A program made the position numbers and the translations under genes. Positions 1-11,607 of a stretch of 64,000 nt of DNA are shown piece by piece. The stretch is from Gnetum montanum (Eukaryota; Streptophyta; Gnetopsida; Gnetales; Gnetaceae). Positions within the stretch are counted from its first letter, which is position 1. Each line of letters starts with the position of its first letter. The notes below the pieces were generated by a model. The model worked only from the letters and a program-made list of their open reading frames with translations, ran no database searches and was not told the origin of the DNA. The DNA lies in NCBI GenBank assembly GCA_015680685.1, contig MNCI01002119.1, forward strand, positions 186,001 to 250,000. Reading direction: 5' to 3'.

Positions 1-176
1 TGGTTGCCCAAGATAGCTCTTGGTCTCACTTGTTAACTTAAGAGGGAGATTAGAACCACATCTTAAGTGTTGCCTACCTATGGTTGCATTGTTCTAATGC
101 ATCCCTGATCTTGATGGTTGGATTATGGATGGAAACATCCTCACACTTGAGGAGAATGCAATTTTGAAGTGGTGCA
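1..176. repeat. ~220-bp tandem repeat, left fragment (rDNA-spacer-like)
   Basis: This stretch is homologous to about 63470-63627 near the window end: both share the segments cttaagagggagattagaac and gatggttggatta, and both end in gaagtggtgca. The repeat resumes after element A at 38426, so it is the target into which A inserted. No coding sequence is seen. It is probably part of a ribosomal intergenic spacer, because the same repeat lies just upstream of the 18S pseudogene. Confidence 0.8.
172..176. other. Target-site duplication of element A, left copy
   Basis: The five bases gtgca directly precede the TGAAAC start of A's 5' LTR and recur at 38421-38425 directly after the end of A's 3' LTR. 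Joining the flanks rebuilds a continuous ~220-bp repeat, as seen uninterrupted at about 63600-63660. Confidence 0.93.
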
Positions 177-1935
177 TGAAACACCACCAATTTCGAGCTT
201 TAGCACTTCAATGGCAAATTTTTCTAAGCGTTAAAACCTAGAAAATTTTTCTAAGTGTTGGTACTACACTCCCTAGCATAGCCAGCATAGCATGCATCAA
301 GACCTATTTTGCAAAATTTTCTAAATGTTGATAGTAGTTGCATGAAAATTTTTCTAAGTGTCCTGCTATACTCTCACTCTACCTACTATGCTCCAGAGTG
401 TAGCTAGTGTAGCACACACTTCCATGGCTAGTTTTCCCAAGTTCGAAGCCAGAAGTTATTAGGATTTCTTGGGATGGAAAAAATAGTTTGGAAAATTTTC
501 TATCTCCTAGGTTGCTATGCTTTACTATCCTCCCTAGCATAGCAAGCATAGCACAAGTTCTAGTACATAGTTTTGCCTATGTGTTGGGCAAGAAGCTATC
601 AAGCTAGCTCAGCATGGAAGAGAAATTTGGCAAATTTTCTAACTCCTGAGGCTACCTCTCCTACTATGTCCCAGAGCATAGCCAACGTATCATGAAGGAA
701 GATTGTAGATTCTATCAGATTTTTCTAAAGTATCCCTGCTATTATCTAGAGCATAGCTAGTATGACATTGAAGAAAAGCCTCTGACAGCCTCTAAAAGCC
801 TCTAGAACTCAACATCAGCCTTCATCTAAAATTTGACATTTCTATGGCAAGCAAGATTAAGAATTTGTATCTCTTTTTCACCTCCATTGGTCCCCAAAAT
901 TTTTCTTGCAGTTGATCCGACTTGAAAAAGGGGAAGACATAGTCCCACAGTGTAGCCTTGAAGTTGCATTGTTTTGCATTGTTTGTAGGTACTTTGTAGT
1001 CATTCAAAATTTGGCACATGCAGTCTTGGTAGTGTAGTCACAGTTTAGCCATCTCTAGGGACTTGTTGTAGTATTCTAGAGCATAGCACTTTGTTACTCC
1101 TATCAAAGCATAACAAAGGTCAGCATAGCCCCATCCACCCTCATGACACATGGCATTTGAATTGCATCTTATGCCATGTGGTGCATAATCTACATTTCAC
1201 ACTAACCCTAGCCCTATAATACCCCTGTGTTTAGCATTCTAGTGGTGGGAAAATCAAAAGAGCATTGGGAATTTTGACATTTTGACCATTTTTGACACTC
1301 TTGCACTTGAGCACTTTGAGCACACCTAGCACTTTGGTGCATTCCTAGACCCTGTTAGACAACTAGTGCACACTATCCAAAATGCAATTCACCACTATAC
1401 CCATGGAACACAGTAATAGCTAACCTAGTAGGTTTAATTCCCCATAGCAGCCATTAGTTCCACATCTTGGACATCCCAAAGACTATGACTACACTACTAC
1501 ACTACCACTATGCCTACCTATATACCTCATACCACGTTCACCTCTTTTCCTGTAATAGCTATGCTCCCCCATTTGGGGTAGTGCACTTTCATTCTCATGT
1601 TTTGTTACATTTTTCAAGCATTTCTCTTTGGTATTTAGCACAACACTTTCATTTTCTTGTTATTTCATATGTATTTGCACATTTACATTGCTACTCTTAG
1701 TCTGGGACACCCCACTACACTCTGGCTTAGCTGGCCTTGGTGCCTACATGTAACATTGTATAAGCCCCTCTCACACACGATTGTCTTAACACCTTGTAAT
1801 TCCTTTTCTAATTGACAAGACCATTTAGGGCACCCTATCTCCATTTTATAGCATATCTCTCACATGGACAAGGGGCTAGGCTATACACCTACTAACCTCT
1901 TAGTGTTCCAGCCATCAACATTTTTAGTCATCATA
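177..1935 (+). repeat. 5' LTR of element A
   Basis: This 1759-bp LTR begins TGAAACACCACC and ends TCATCATA, the last two bases having decayed from CA. It is paired with the 3' LTR at 17973-19339 plus 37966-38420 (1822 bp). The 3' copy carries an extra stretch near 18535-18610, which explains most of the length difference. It holds many copies of short words such as agcatagc and aaattttctaagtgtt, and no coding sequence. Confidence 0.92.
1215..1220 (+). promoter_or_regulatory. LTR TATA box (element A, 5' LTR)
   Basis: The sequence agccctataatacccc matches the agccctataaatacccc box found at the same place in the other LTRs (19074, 20387, 37365, 49563 and, on the minus strand, 57575). Conservation in six LTRs supports it as the core promoter that starts the genomic RNA. 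This copy has lost one A. Confidence 0.7.
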
Positions 1936-1960
1936 GTTTTTTGTGCAAGAAGGAGGGCCT
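1936..1960 (+). other. Probable primer-binding site and leader start (element A)
   Basis: The bases directly after the LTR, with the core gtgcaagaaggaggg, match the position and sequence of ggtgctagaaggagg after B's 5' LTR. A conserved block at this point is expected to be the tRNA primer-binding site. The tRNA was not assigned. Confidence 0.5.
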
Positions 1961-2391
1961 CCCATTCCTTCTATGTTCAAGGGTAGTCCCATGTGCTTTT
2001 TGCACCTTCATTACTAGTTTCATGCTAGAATAGATGGAACACCCCTATGGACCTACCATAGAAGTAACTAGATCATAGGCTAGCATAGGTGTTGTCTATG
2101 ATTCGATTGGTGTAGATTGGTCCTAGTTGTCGGTTCCTTTGGAACCACGTAGGATGAAAGCCCAACTATACCCATTATGTTCAAAGATATAGGTGTTCTA
2201 GAGAGTGTAACAAGTTCATAGAGCATAGTGAGTGTAACACCAAAGTTAGTCATTTTTTAGCAATGTTTCCAAAGCTAGCTATTTTTTCATCCATTTTCAT
2301 AGTTTTTTCATAGTTAGCCATTTTTCCATTGTTTTTTGCACTTAACTATTTTTGGTTCAACACTATCATTTCTTAAATTTTTAATAGTAAC

Positions 2392-5300
2392 ATGAATCCT
2401 ATGAACACTTCAACCTCTACCTTGAGCATGGAGGTGGCTCATCCCATCTAGTAGGTGGTAGACATTGAGCCCCCACTTAGTCTTGTATAGCCACAATGCC
2501 AGTCACTTAGACTGTGCAACCAATTTCTCGAGCACATGGTGTTCAACAATGAAAAATACAACTTCCTCTATGTAAAGATTCAGGTGGGTCTATCCCTAAA
2601 CTACCAAGAATTAGATGCCAAGTGTAGCTTTGAAATCATACATCAGAATGGGAAGGAATTGATTCCTACACTTGATTTCTTCATTCCACTTATTGATAAC
2701 TTTCATTGGTTACTAGACCAACTCGTTAGAGTAAGTGGAACTAATGAAAATGGTGCAACATAAAATTATGATGAGCCCTTATAGGATAGGCAAGAAGAAT
2801 TTGAGGCTCATTCAAAGAGTGATGTCCCATTCTATGCCTCTATCTAATAGCTTGTTTCCAATTTTGTCCCACACCAGTCATAGTTGTCTGCCTTCTTTAA
2901 GGAAACGATGTCAGTCTCACCAACTAGGTCCATGCCTGTGGTAGTAAGCCACCAAGTACTACACACACAACAAGGTGTGGGACCCTCTACCACCTTCCCC
3001 TTTTTCATCTTCATCCAACCTTCATAACCTTCCCTACCAACATCTGTGATGTCAACATAGCCTTATGTGCATACGATGCCCTTGTCTTAGCCACAAATGA
3101 GTTAGATGTCCTTCATCCCAACCACCTCATTGGCACCTCCAACAATAGCACAAGTTACAACTACATGGTGGGTCCTAGCCTTCGTGTCCATGGCAGAATG
3201 GTTACACACCTAGCAATACACTTAGTAGCAAATACAACAAGCTTCTCATGTGATTACGTAACCCACAGTAGGGCAATGGCCTACTTAGATGGCACCACAA
3301 GTGGTGAAACCAGTGCAACCAATTACATCTTCCCTAAGTTTGGACTAGGTGTTCCAACTCATTCAAACATTAATGGAGGAGGTTAGGTGGCTTAAAGCAG
3401 CTAACTTAGAAATGGTCCACAAGATGGACTTCTACTAGGATGACCCCATTAGTCCTATGGTCCCATCACTAACCTTGCCTCCTAGTGTCCAACTTCCTTA
3501 GTTCACAAAATACAATGGTGAGGGGGACACCAATGCCCACCTTGTAACTTTTCATTCTGAATGCTTGGTTTTACAAGCATTGCCACACGTGATCATCCTT
3601 GTCTTTGCAATGTCCTTGAATGGCGAGGTTTTTAACTGGTACTATGCGCTCCCCAAGGCTTCCATATCAACTTTGGAAGAGTTTCTCAGCTAATTTATAA
3701 CTTGCTTCAAGTACAACTTGAAGCCTAAGGCCACCTTGAACCAACTCATGGACATCAGGTAGGGGCCTCTAAAGCTCATACAAAAGTTCATTCACTAGTG
3801 GAGCATCACACTCAATGAAATCTATGAACCAATAATACAAACCCATCTTTTGGCCATCTTTAAAGGTGCTATAAATGACTTTATTAAGTCAAAACTATAC
3901 TATCTAGCCTCATGTTCCTTGAGCCAAGCCTTTGCTCAAACAAGGAGCATGTAAGACACAATGAAGGCCAACAAGGATCTAGCCTATGTGGCCTATAAAA
4001 GTGTGCACACAAAAAAGGACAAGAAAAAGGGCAAGGCAATAGCAACTATTGTAGCTATGGCTGATGAGGCCAACCCAACAACACTAAACCAATGGCAAAG
4101 GCACCTAAAGCCCTAGATAATAACAACAAAGCATCTAGTTCTAGCACTATGGGAACCAACCAGCCTATACCACTAATGGTCATAGGGCAAGCTACCCCAA
4201 GGCCAAACTTTGAGCATAAGGATTTCTCAAAGTACACCCTATTACCTATCAAGCTATTTGAGCTTTTGGATTAGTTGCTTTGTATTGGGCACATCTAGCA
4301 CAAGAAAATGTCTAAGGATGCATGTAAGTGCCATGAGTGGTATTATGAGGTCCTCAAAAACCCCTTAGTAGCTATGCCAAATGAGCCCTTAGTTCCTAAA
4401 ATCTTCATGTTGTACTGATTTTGCAACTATCACCAATTGCATGGCCATGACATAGACTATTTCTTAGCCATAAAAGATGAAATCTAGCACATGATTGATT
4501 AGGGAAAATTGATCCTTGAAGATAGCAACCATGTGCACCTAGAAAACCAATAAATGAAGGTCTACAAATACCTCCTCAATGCTAGTGATGTATTTTACAT
4601 CATCAATGCTAGTAGTGTTGATGATGATGCAGAATCGGTGCATGAACCATTTGTGGTTCATGCATCCTTTGGTAACACTAGGGCATCAACATCAATTAGA
4701 CCATAGTCCCCTTTCATCATTATAGGACCAACTTGGGTGCCCATGACATCCTTTGTGGTTAGGGCCTACAGCATGTCATGGTAACAGCAACCTAGACACC
4801 CTTTGTCATTAGGGTGCCACAACGTGTGGACCCGCCACCTACCTAGGGTTCTGTGGTGGAAACTGCATCACACCTTGCCCACCCAAAGTTGCATTCCAAG
4901 AGACCCAATAAGCGTCTCACTAGAAAAATGATTAGGAAACATCTAGAGTTAGGTCCTCCTAAGGTCATCCCCTTGTCTGCCATCCCCATGGCCTCATCAT
5001 CTCAAAATGCTAATGCAAGTGCAAGAAACCAACGAATAAGCACTGAGGCTTAGAAGCCCATTGCACAAGCAAAAGCTAAATCTTCTTCCTAGAAGATTCA
5101 TCTCTTGGCCAAATGAAAGAAGTAACGGCTACCAAAATAAAAAATAGTGAAAAAGAATTCTTGGATGCACTAGCACAAGTTAAACAAGCTCTCAAACAAA
5201 AGAACATAACTCTTAGCTTATATGACCTGATAATGATTTCCTCCACTCACCAGGAAACATTAGTGTGTGTGTTGACCTCTATTCCTATTAAGGAGAACAT

Positions 5301-6081
5301 TCCAATAGATGAAAAAGCTATCCATGTTGTAATGCTTCCCCCCACAACCTAGGAGTCAAGGTCAACACCCTTGATGTTTCATGATGAGGCAGTCAAGGTT
5401 GACCCTGAAAAGGGCCAAGTGACCAATGCACTAATGTTTATAATGATTTGCGTAGGTCAATATAGAATCCACAGGGTGCACATTGATGATAAGCCAAAAA
5501 CCAATGTCATCCCATTCCCAGTCATTAACAAACATGGTCTAGTTAACCAAATCAAGCTAACTAAGACAATGTGCTTAAAATCATTCAATGGAGCACATGT
5601 TGTCCTAAATGGAATGGTCACTATAGCTTTTGTGGCAGGGGAGCAATTCCCCACTACTGCTAATTTAATTATTGTTGAAGAGATGCTCAGGTTCAACTTG
5701 ATCCTAGGGAGGTCCTAGCTAGCCTAGTTATGGATTTTCTCTTCATCAATCCATCAAGAGATCCACTTGCCCTATGAGGGTGGAGAGGTGGTAATATATG
5801 ATGACAATGTATCTTTCCTAACCATAAACAACTTTAATATAGAAAAAGAGTTAAAAATAGTATTTTCTAAAGACATGCCACCTATTTAGGATGAAGGTCA
5901 ACTTTGTCTGGTTGATCCATTTAGGTAGCCAAATGAAATGAGAAACCTTCCTAAGGAAGCTCTCTAGGAAAAATTGTCCTTGTGTGCAACTGATGAAGGT
6001 CTAGGTGAGTATCACCTTGTGCCTCCTCGACCTTACACATGTCTTAATCCACATTGGATTAGGAAATAGTTACATGACTAA
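2392..6081 (+). pseudogene. gag-pro pseudogene of element A
   Basis: This was the structural polyprotein with an aspartic protease. The ATG at 2392 is in frame with the open stretch 2536-2763 and aligns with the start of B's gag. The Ty3-type gag core lies at about 3440-3960 (FNWYYALP, then STLEEFLS, then FKYNLKP). A degraded zinc knuckle of form C-x2-H-x4-H lies near 4420, with Tyr where the last Cys is expected. The protease active-site region (HIDD, then TNVIPFP) is near 5480 with the usual DDG altered to DDK, and FNLILGRS at about 5690 is the C-terminal protease motif. Dozens of stops, mostly TAG, and frameshifts break it. The natural end is probably TAA at 6079-6081, a position shared with B and C, so gag-pro ends well before the RT frame. 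Confidence 0.85.
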
Positions 6082-6260
6082 GGTAGCCCCTTAGTTCATT
6101 CTCATTTCTCAATTGCCTTTTTTTTTTACTTGTACAATTACATTTGTGTAGTTACTTGCATCTTGCATTAGTTATTTCATTTCTTTAGTATATGTGATTT
6201 TTTTAGCCCTATCATTTTTCAAAAAATAAAAATAAAAATATATATAAAAATGAAAAAAAA
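6082..6260 (+). other. AT-rich spacer after gag-pro (element A)
   Basis: This noncoding stretch has homopolymer T and A runs. The bases aaggtagcccc right after the gag-pro stop align with gtgtagcaacccc in C and could be the decayed donor of a sense intron reaching to the AG before the RT frame. Nothing else is recognised. Confidence 0.35.
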
Positions 6261-6440
6261 GTGACCCACTAAGGCCTAAAACTAGAAAATCACGTTCCTT
6301 TGCATGACAGCCTAAAATGGACTTAAACTAGCAATGGCTTGAAATGGCCTTAAACTATTGATGACTTGAAATGGCCTTAAACTAGTGATGGCCCTTCCAC
6401 CATGGCCCTAAAATAACATGGGACCCACAAGGGGCCTAAT
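6261..6440 (+). repeat. Minisatellite 1 of element A (GGCCTAAAACTAG type)
   Basis: These are degenerate ~27-bp units of the form atggcctgaaatggccttaaactagtg. The same array type sits at the same place in B (25181-25445) and C (44410-44760). It marks the border between gag-pro and the antisense gene. Confidence 0.8.
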
Positions 6441-6543
6441 TGCATCAAAATACACAAGATACAATTACATAAAATAGAATAAAATGATATATGAATCATC
6501 ATCACATTTCCATTAAATCATCATGGTTGTGCAAAGCTCCTAC

Positions 6544-9500
6544 CCAACAAGCCCTCAAATGTGAGAGTAGGGGGATTGTCCATCTACATGCCATCAAAGA
6601 AATTTTCAAACTCATCCCCTTCAAATTGTAGCAACCCTTCTTCCTCTATTTTCCATATCACCTTTGTGGCTTCTCACTCCTCTTTCTCTAGTACTTGTCC
6701 CTCAGTTCGTGGAGGGACATCATCCACTATGGGCTCCAACACTACCATTGAGGTCCTCTTGTCTACATTTGATCATTCACATAAGTTAGGATTATAATTT
6801 TCAATGATTAGTATAACATAGCATAGTATATCATAGTAGTATCCAATGATTTATACTCACCTATGATTTCTAAATGTAAATTGAGAAACTTTAAATGGAA
6901 TTTTCTATCACTCTTCTCCACTTCACGTACAAGTTCCTCCATGGGGCATGAGTTCTTAATTTTTGTCCCAGATGATTTCACTACCTTAGCAATGAGTTGC
7001 ACCCCACTTGCCACATTTCCATTGTTAGTTAGTGGGGCCTCACCTACACTATCACGTGAGTGGTGAGATCGTCCCATTTGGCCTCTAGTCGTTATATAAA
7101 ATGACTCACCGATTGCCTCTAGGGGATCCTATGCCTGCATGGTAGCAAATAGGTGCCAGATTCATGGCCTGGAGAGTTTCTTATGATCTTTCACTATCCA
7201 TCATCTATCCTCCTGAACAACTAAGAACTCCACGAACCTTCATAGGCATGCTATGAAGAATGTGAAGTGCATATGCGACCTCACATGGAGGTTGTGGTGT
7301 AATCTAATAATTTTAGTGTGCAAGTTGCTAGCAAGGTAAGAGGCCCAGTTATATTATGTGCCCTCTTCTATCACATCCCTCATCATCCAAGTTTGTTCCA
7401 TCCCAAGAATTTTTCCTTAGGAGAGAAGCTTTGGAAATGCATTTGCATGAAAGACTAAATAGAGGTGGTGGACCACAGGTAGCCTCATTTCCTTAACTTG
7501 TATTCTTTTGTGGGAATTAGAAATGCCCAACCACTCCTCAACATCCCCTCTATGGTATAGGTATTTCTTATTTTTTTTAGTAATTGGTGGGCCCTTAGAG
7601 GGGAGGCTGAATAGGTTTGCAAAGAATTCATTTGTGATGTCAAAAGTCACCCACATACCATGGGCCCGCATGATGAAATGACCAGCACTCTCAATGAAGA
7701 AATCAATGATAGCAATCATCTCAGCCATTGGGATTCTTGGGCTAAGGGCCAAGAAAAGATCCATTAGACCAACTTGTTAAACCTTCCAGGTTATCTTCAC
7801 TAGGGACTCATAGCATAACCAATGTTGTAAACCCTCAACATCATCATATTTCATAATGAGGATAGCCTTAGTGTAGCCTATTTGAACCACCATAACCTCT
7901 CTTGATGTGACTATAGCTATAATAGCTGAAAGAAAAAGTTAACAACATGAGAAAAGAAAAATAACAAATGCATAAGAAAAATGATGTACTACTCATGCGG
8001 CATAAATGGTGTGCAAGATGGTGGTGGTGGGGTTGAAATCTCCTCGACACTCGGAACACTAGTCACCCACTTTTCATCCAACTAGCCATAGGCTTGACAC
8101 CTCTCATAGGCCTTAGGGAACCAATGAGGGTATTCCACTAAGTTGGATCCAATTTGTCCAATCATCACTATGTGGAAATTTTCAAAGGATGAGAATTCTT
8201 TCAAGGTAGTGAGGGTCAAGTTCAAGGCCCTCTTTTCATCATGGAGGCCAAGTGTGTCAATAGTAAGTCTGGTAATAGACATAAGTAGTTATCATCTTTG
8301 TATGAGTCATAATCGAACAAATAGTGAGAAAATTATAAGAGGACTCACCTTCTAGCACAATATAATATGCGAGGTGGGTTCTAAAAAAGAGTATATATGA
8401 ATTAAGCAATAAATAGAATGTTGTTCTTGTATTACCATTGGAATTCTAGCATCTGCTAGATCTTGGACAAAGGCCTAAGGCCCCTAGGGCCTTCGTCCAA
8501 ACTCCCTAGTCCATCATTGCTAGTAGGCTCATCGGATATAAATCTTAGGATGCCTTGATTTTCCCTAGGCAACAATGTTTCTGTAATGATGTCGATTGCT
8601 TCTACTGCCAAGTGTAATCACATCATCATACTAAAATGTTGGAGTAAGAATTCCAAGAACTCCCATGCTCCTAACATAAACGACACCACCTAGTGACCCA
8701 CAAGCATGTCTAGTTCAGGTACATTTTGCAAGGGCTTACTCATACAACATAAGATAGCTGCCAACTCCACCATGATGAGGATTGGTTTCAATAGTACCCT
8801 ATAGCCACAACAGTAACAAGTGGAGAGTGATAGCATTGGATATACACAAATAAATGCATCAAAATTACACTTAGCACATCAGCAAAACTCTTAGCTTCCC
8901 TAATGAACCCCATGAAAAAGGTATGTCAACATACCAATATGATGTGCCTAGTCCTCAACGGGGAACAACACTAATGTCTACATTTCACATTTACTTTTAG
9001 TATTTTTTCCAAATTTGAAAAATACTATAAGTAAAAAAATATTTAAAAAAAATTCTATCAATTACACTCCCCATAGAGCATAACCCTTAACAAAATTTCA
9101 AAATGTTTTCTAACTATTGGTTATGCTCCCCATAAAGCGAAGCCTTTTAAAAACTGAAAAAATTTCTAACTCTTAGTTATGCTCCTCATAGAGTATAACC
9201 TTTGAAAAATTGCAAAACAATTTCTAACTGTTGGTTACACTCCTTATAGAGCATAACCCTTCAAAAATTTCTAACTATTGGCTACTCTTCCTATAGTGTA
9301 ACACTTAAAAAATCAAATTTTTTCTAAATTTTTTGTCACACTTTTGGGAGTGTACCCTTCAAATGGAGAATTTCAAAAAAAATTCTAACTCATAAAAGCA
9401 TAAAATCAAAGCATAACACCCAAGTGAAAATCTAGGTATGATAGCCATGCCCCTTGCAGTTGCCCTGACCACTCCAGTATGCTTTGGCACCTGGTGTTGC

Positions 9501-10007
9501 TTAAGGATGAACATCATGATCTATGCTCACATATTCCAGCTGTCTTGGCTATGGCCAAAATAAAAAAATACATAAAAAAGCTAGTTTGGCCCTGTCCTAC
9601 ATCCCACATGGTAAATAGAAAACCCTCATCCTACACCACACATGGTATGTAGAAGACATTTGTCTTGTGCCACACGTAGTATGCAGAAATCCTTCATACA
9701 CAAAAAAATCAAAGAACTAAGAAACTCACAAAATCCATCACATTCACTCCCTCTTATTAGCCATGAAGACATGGTAGCCATGGTAGTGGTGGTAGTCTCT
9801 ACCCAAGGTAGACCACCTCTAAACCTTAAAACCCCATGTGAATAATGTGAAAAAGAAAAAAATCATAAGGCTAGAGTGTAGCACCTTACTTGGCTAACAA
9901 CATCTTCCTTCTCCCCTATATGTGTGCCCTAGGGAGGCACCTTAATGCACATTCTCCCTCATCGACATTGATGAGGCTGGGTGTTGGCATTCACTGCAGC
10001 ATGTCAT
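6544..10007 (-). pseudogene. Antisense multi-exon gene of element A (decayed, lacks last exons)
   Basis: This gene lies on the strand opposite to gag and pol and is homologous through most of its length to B's antisense gene. Minus-strand order: exon 1 from about 10007 to the donor at 9890 (CAA|GTAAGG); an exon starting 8798 that encodes KPILIMVELAAIL and EFLEFLLQHFS; a 32-bp exon at 8349-8380 (AG|AACCCAC...GAAG|GTGAGT); an exon around 8060-8275 (EFSSFEN, VMIGQ); a long exon at about 7080-7910 (GLMDLFLALSPRIPMAEM, RGDVEEWLGIS, DPLEAIGESF); and a stretch ending at 6544 (LLQFEGDEFENFFDGM). Stops and frameshifts interrupt it. The exons matching B's 25597-26830 are absent. A TATA box precedes it at 10144-10151. 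Parts resemble a NIF/FCP1-like HAD fold; the rest is not recognised. Confidence 0.75.
9055..9400. repeat. ~57-bp tandem repeat in the first antisense intron (element A)
   Basis: At least four units of the form ttatgctccccatagagcataacc followed by an A-rich stretch and tttctaact repeat with a period of 47-60 bp from about 9061. They lie between exon 1 and the HAD-like exon of the antisense gene. B lacks this array at the corresponding place. Confidence 0.75.
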
Positions 10008-10143
10008 GGTCAGTGGTTTTCTATGCTCTTGCTTTTCTCTTCCTTGTCACTATGCTCTAACTCCTTTTACTTTGGTCGCACTACGCTTGCTGACTACTCA
10101 TTTTAACTTTTGAAAATGATAGGTTGACCATGGTGAAAACTCC

Positions 10144-10151
10144 TATTTATA
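10144..10151 (-). promoter_or_regulatory. Antisense TATA box of element A
   Basis: Read on the minus strand the site is ATTATAAATAGGAG, about 140 bp upstream of the candidate first ATG at 10007. B has GTTATAAATAAGGG at the same place (30474-30481). Both lie between the antisense exon 1 and the RT frame, so they fit a dedicated antisense promoter and not an LTR promoter. Confidence 0.65.
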
Positions 10152-10588
10152 ATTTTTCTAGGTGAAGGACACATCACCCACTTGGGTATTATTCCATGTC
10201 CCATGCATAATGTGGAACAAGTGTAGCACTTAGAGTTAGAAAAACTTTCTAACTTTTCCAGCATTCCTAGACTTACAATTTTTATTGCATTTTTTGTACT
10301 TACCTAGTAAATGGCCAACCTAATCCCACATTTAAATCCTTCTTAGCCTTACCTATATTGATGCATCTTACACAATCCATGATCTTCTTCAACCTTAAAC
10401 TAGCAATTCTAGGGCCAACCAAGGCCCCAAAATTAATTCTCACACTTTCTTACTTGATCCCACAATCACACAATCAGGAAAATTTTTTATAGCATTTTCT
10501 TCATTATCTTATGAATTTTACTTCATTAAGACAAGTGCCATTTGACATTTTTCTAGTTATTTTGAAAAATTATTTGTAGGATTGCAAC
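10152..10588. other. Spacer between antisense promoter and RT frame (element A)
   Basis: This AT-rich noncoding stretch contains one clear minisatellite-2 remnant (accttaaactagcaattct near 10390). It ends in tatttgtag before gattgcaacatg. That AG aligns with ctgtggtag in B at 31085-31086, so it is a candidate splice acceptor for the RT frame. Confidence 0.45.
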
Positions 10589-11607
10589 ATGAATGCATAC
10601 GAGCATCTTCATTTACCCTTGGTTTTAACTTCCATGCAATGCATAAACCTTGAATTCCTAGACTTTGAGCCCATGGCTTATGACACACACATAGCATCCC
10701 TAGAGGCATCTCTAGATTGGCTAGACCATCTAGTCAAAGCTCTAGACCTAGAGGTAGGTGACATAACAAAGGATCCCTTCATCAAAGTCCCTATAGTAAT
10801 GCATAAAGGTGAGGTGAAGACACCAAAACTTAGTTTCTTGTTAGAGCCTCAACTAAAACAAAGCATCACTAAAGTCCTCAATGATAATATCAAGGTGTTT
10901 GCATGATCCTACAAAGACATGTTAGGCCTAGACCCTCACATAATACAACATAACATTATCCTTGATCCCCATGTAAAGCTAGTCAAACAAAAAGCTCTCA
11001 AGGTCAATCCTAAGGTGGCATTGGTGGTTTGTGATGAAATCACTAAGCTTTACAAGGCTAGTTTCATTTGAGCAGTTGACTACGCAAATGGGGTTTCAAA
11101 CATTGTAGTTGTCCCTATGAAAAATAGAAGTATATACATTTGCATAAACTTTTGGAACTTGAATAAGGCAACCATCAAAGATGATTTCCTATTGCCTAGT
11201 ATTGACCAACTCACCAATACTATGGCTAGTCATGCCTTGTTGTCCTTCATGGATGGGTTCTAGAGGTACAAACAAATTTGGATAAACCTAGAGCACTAGC
11301 TTAGCATAACTTCCATGATCCCTTAGGGTATGTTTTGTTATACAATGATGCGTTTTAGATTAAAGAATGTGGGAGCAACCTACCAATGCATAATGACATC
11401 TATGTTTAGTGATTATCTACTAGACTTGCTCAATGACTACATCGATGACATAGCAGTTAAGTCCAAGGTGACTCACAACCATGTAGATGACTTAGAATAT
11501 GTCCTCAAACATTGCCTTAGACATGAACTTAGGCTAAACCCCAAGAAGTGTGTCTTCAATGTCAAGATCGGTCACATGTTGGACTTTATAGTATCAGAAG
11601 TAGGTAT
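10589..11607 (+). pseudogene. Reverse transcriptase, N-terminal part (element A pol)
   Basis: This is the 5' half of the pol frame, which copied element RNA into DNA. The first 105 codons from ATG 10589 are open (SLEASLDWLDHLVKALDLE) and match B at 31200. RT motifs follow: LNKATIKDDF with PSIDQL, LLSFMDGF, FCYTMMRFRLKNVGATYQ, and the catalytic YIDD box at about 11438-11449 with both Asp codons kept. Stops include the TGA after codon 105 and several TAGs. The frame is cut at 11607 by a solo LTR and resumes at 13637. Confidence 0.88.
11603..11607. other. Target-site duplication of the solo LTR, left copy
   Basis: The bases ggtat here recur at 13637-13641. Removing one copy and the LTR restores the RT reading VSEVGI followed by the VD-P-KVKAI stretch, as in B at about 32130. 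Confidence 0.9.

Noticed and set aside
5457-5696. Minus-strand open frames over the protease region in A, B and C (also 24414-24707 and 43669-43962)
   Set aside because: They mirror the conserved sense protease. The sense frame carries the protease motifs and the minus frame has none.
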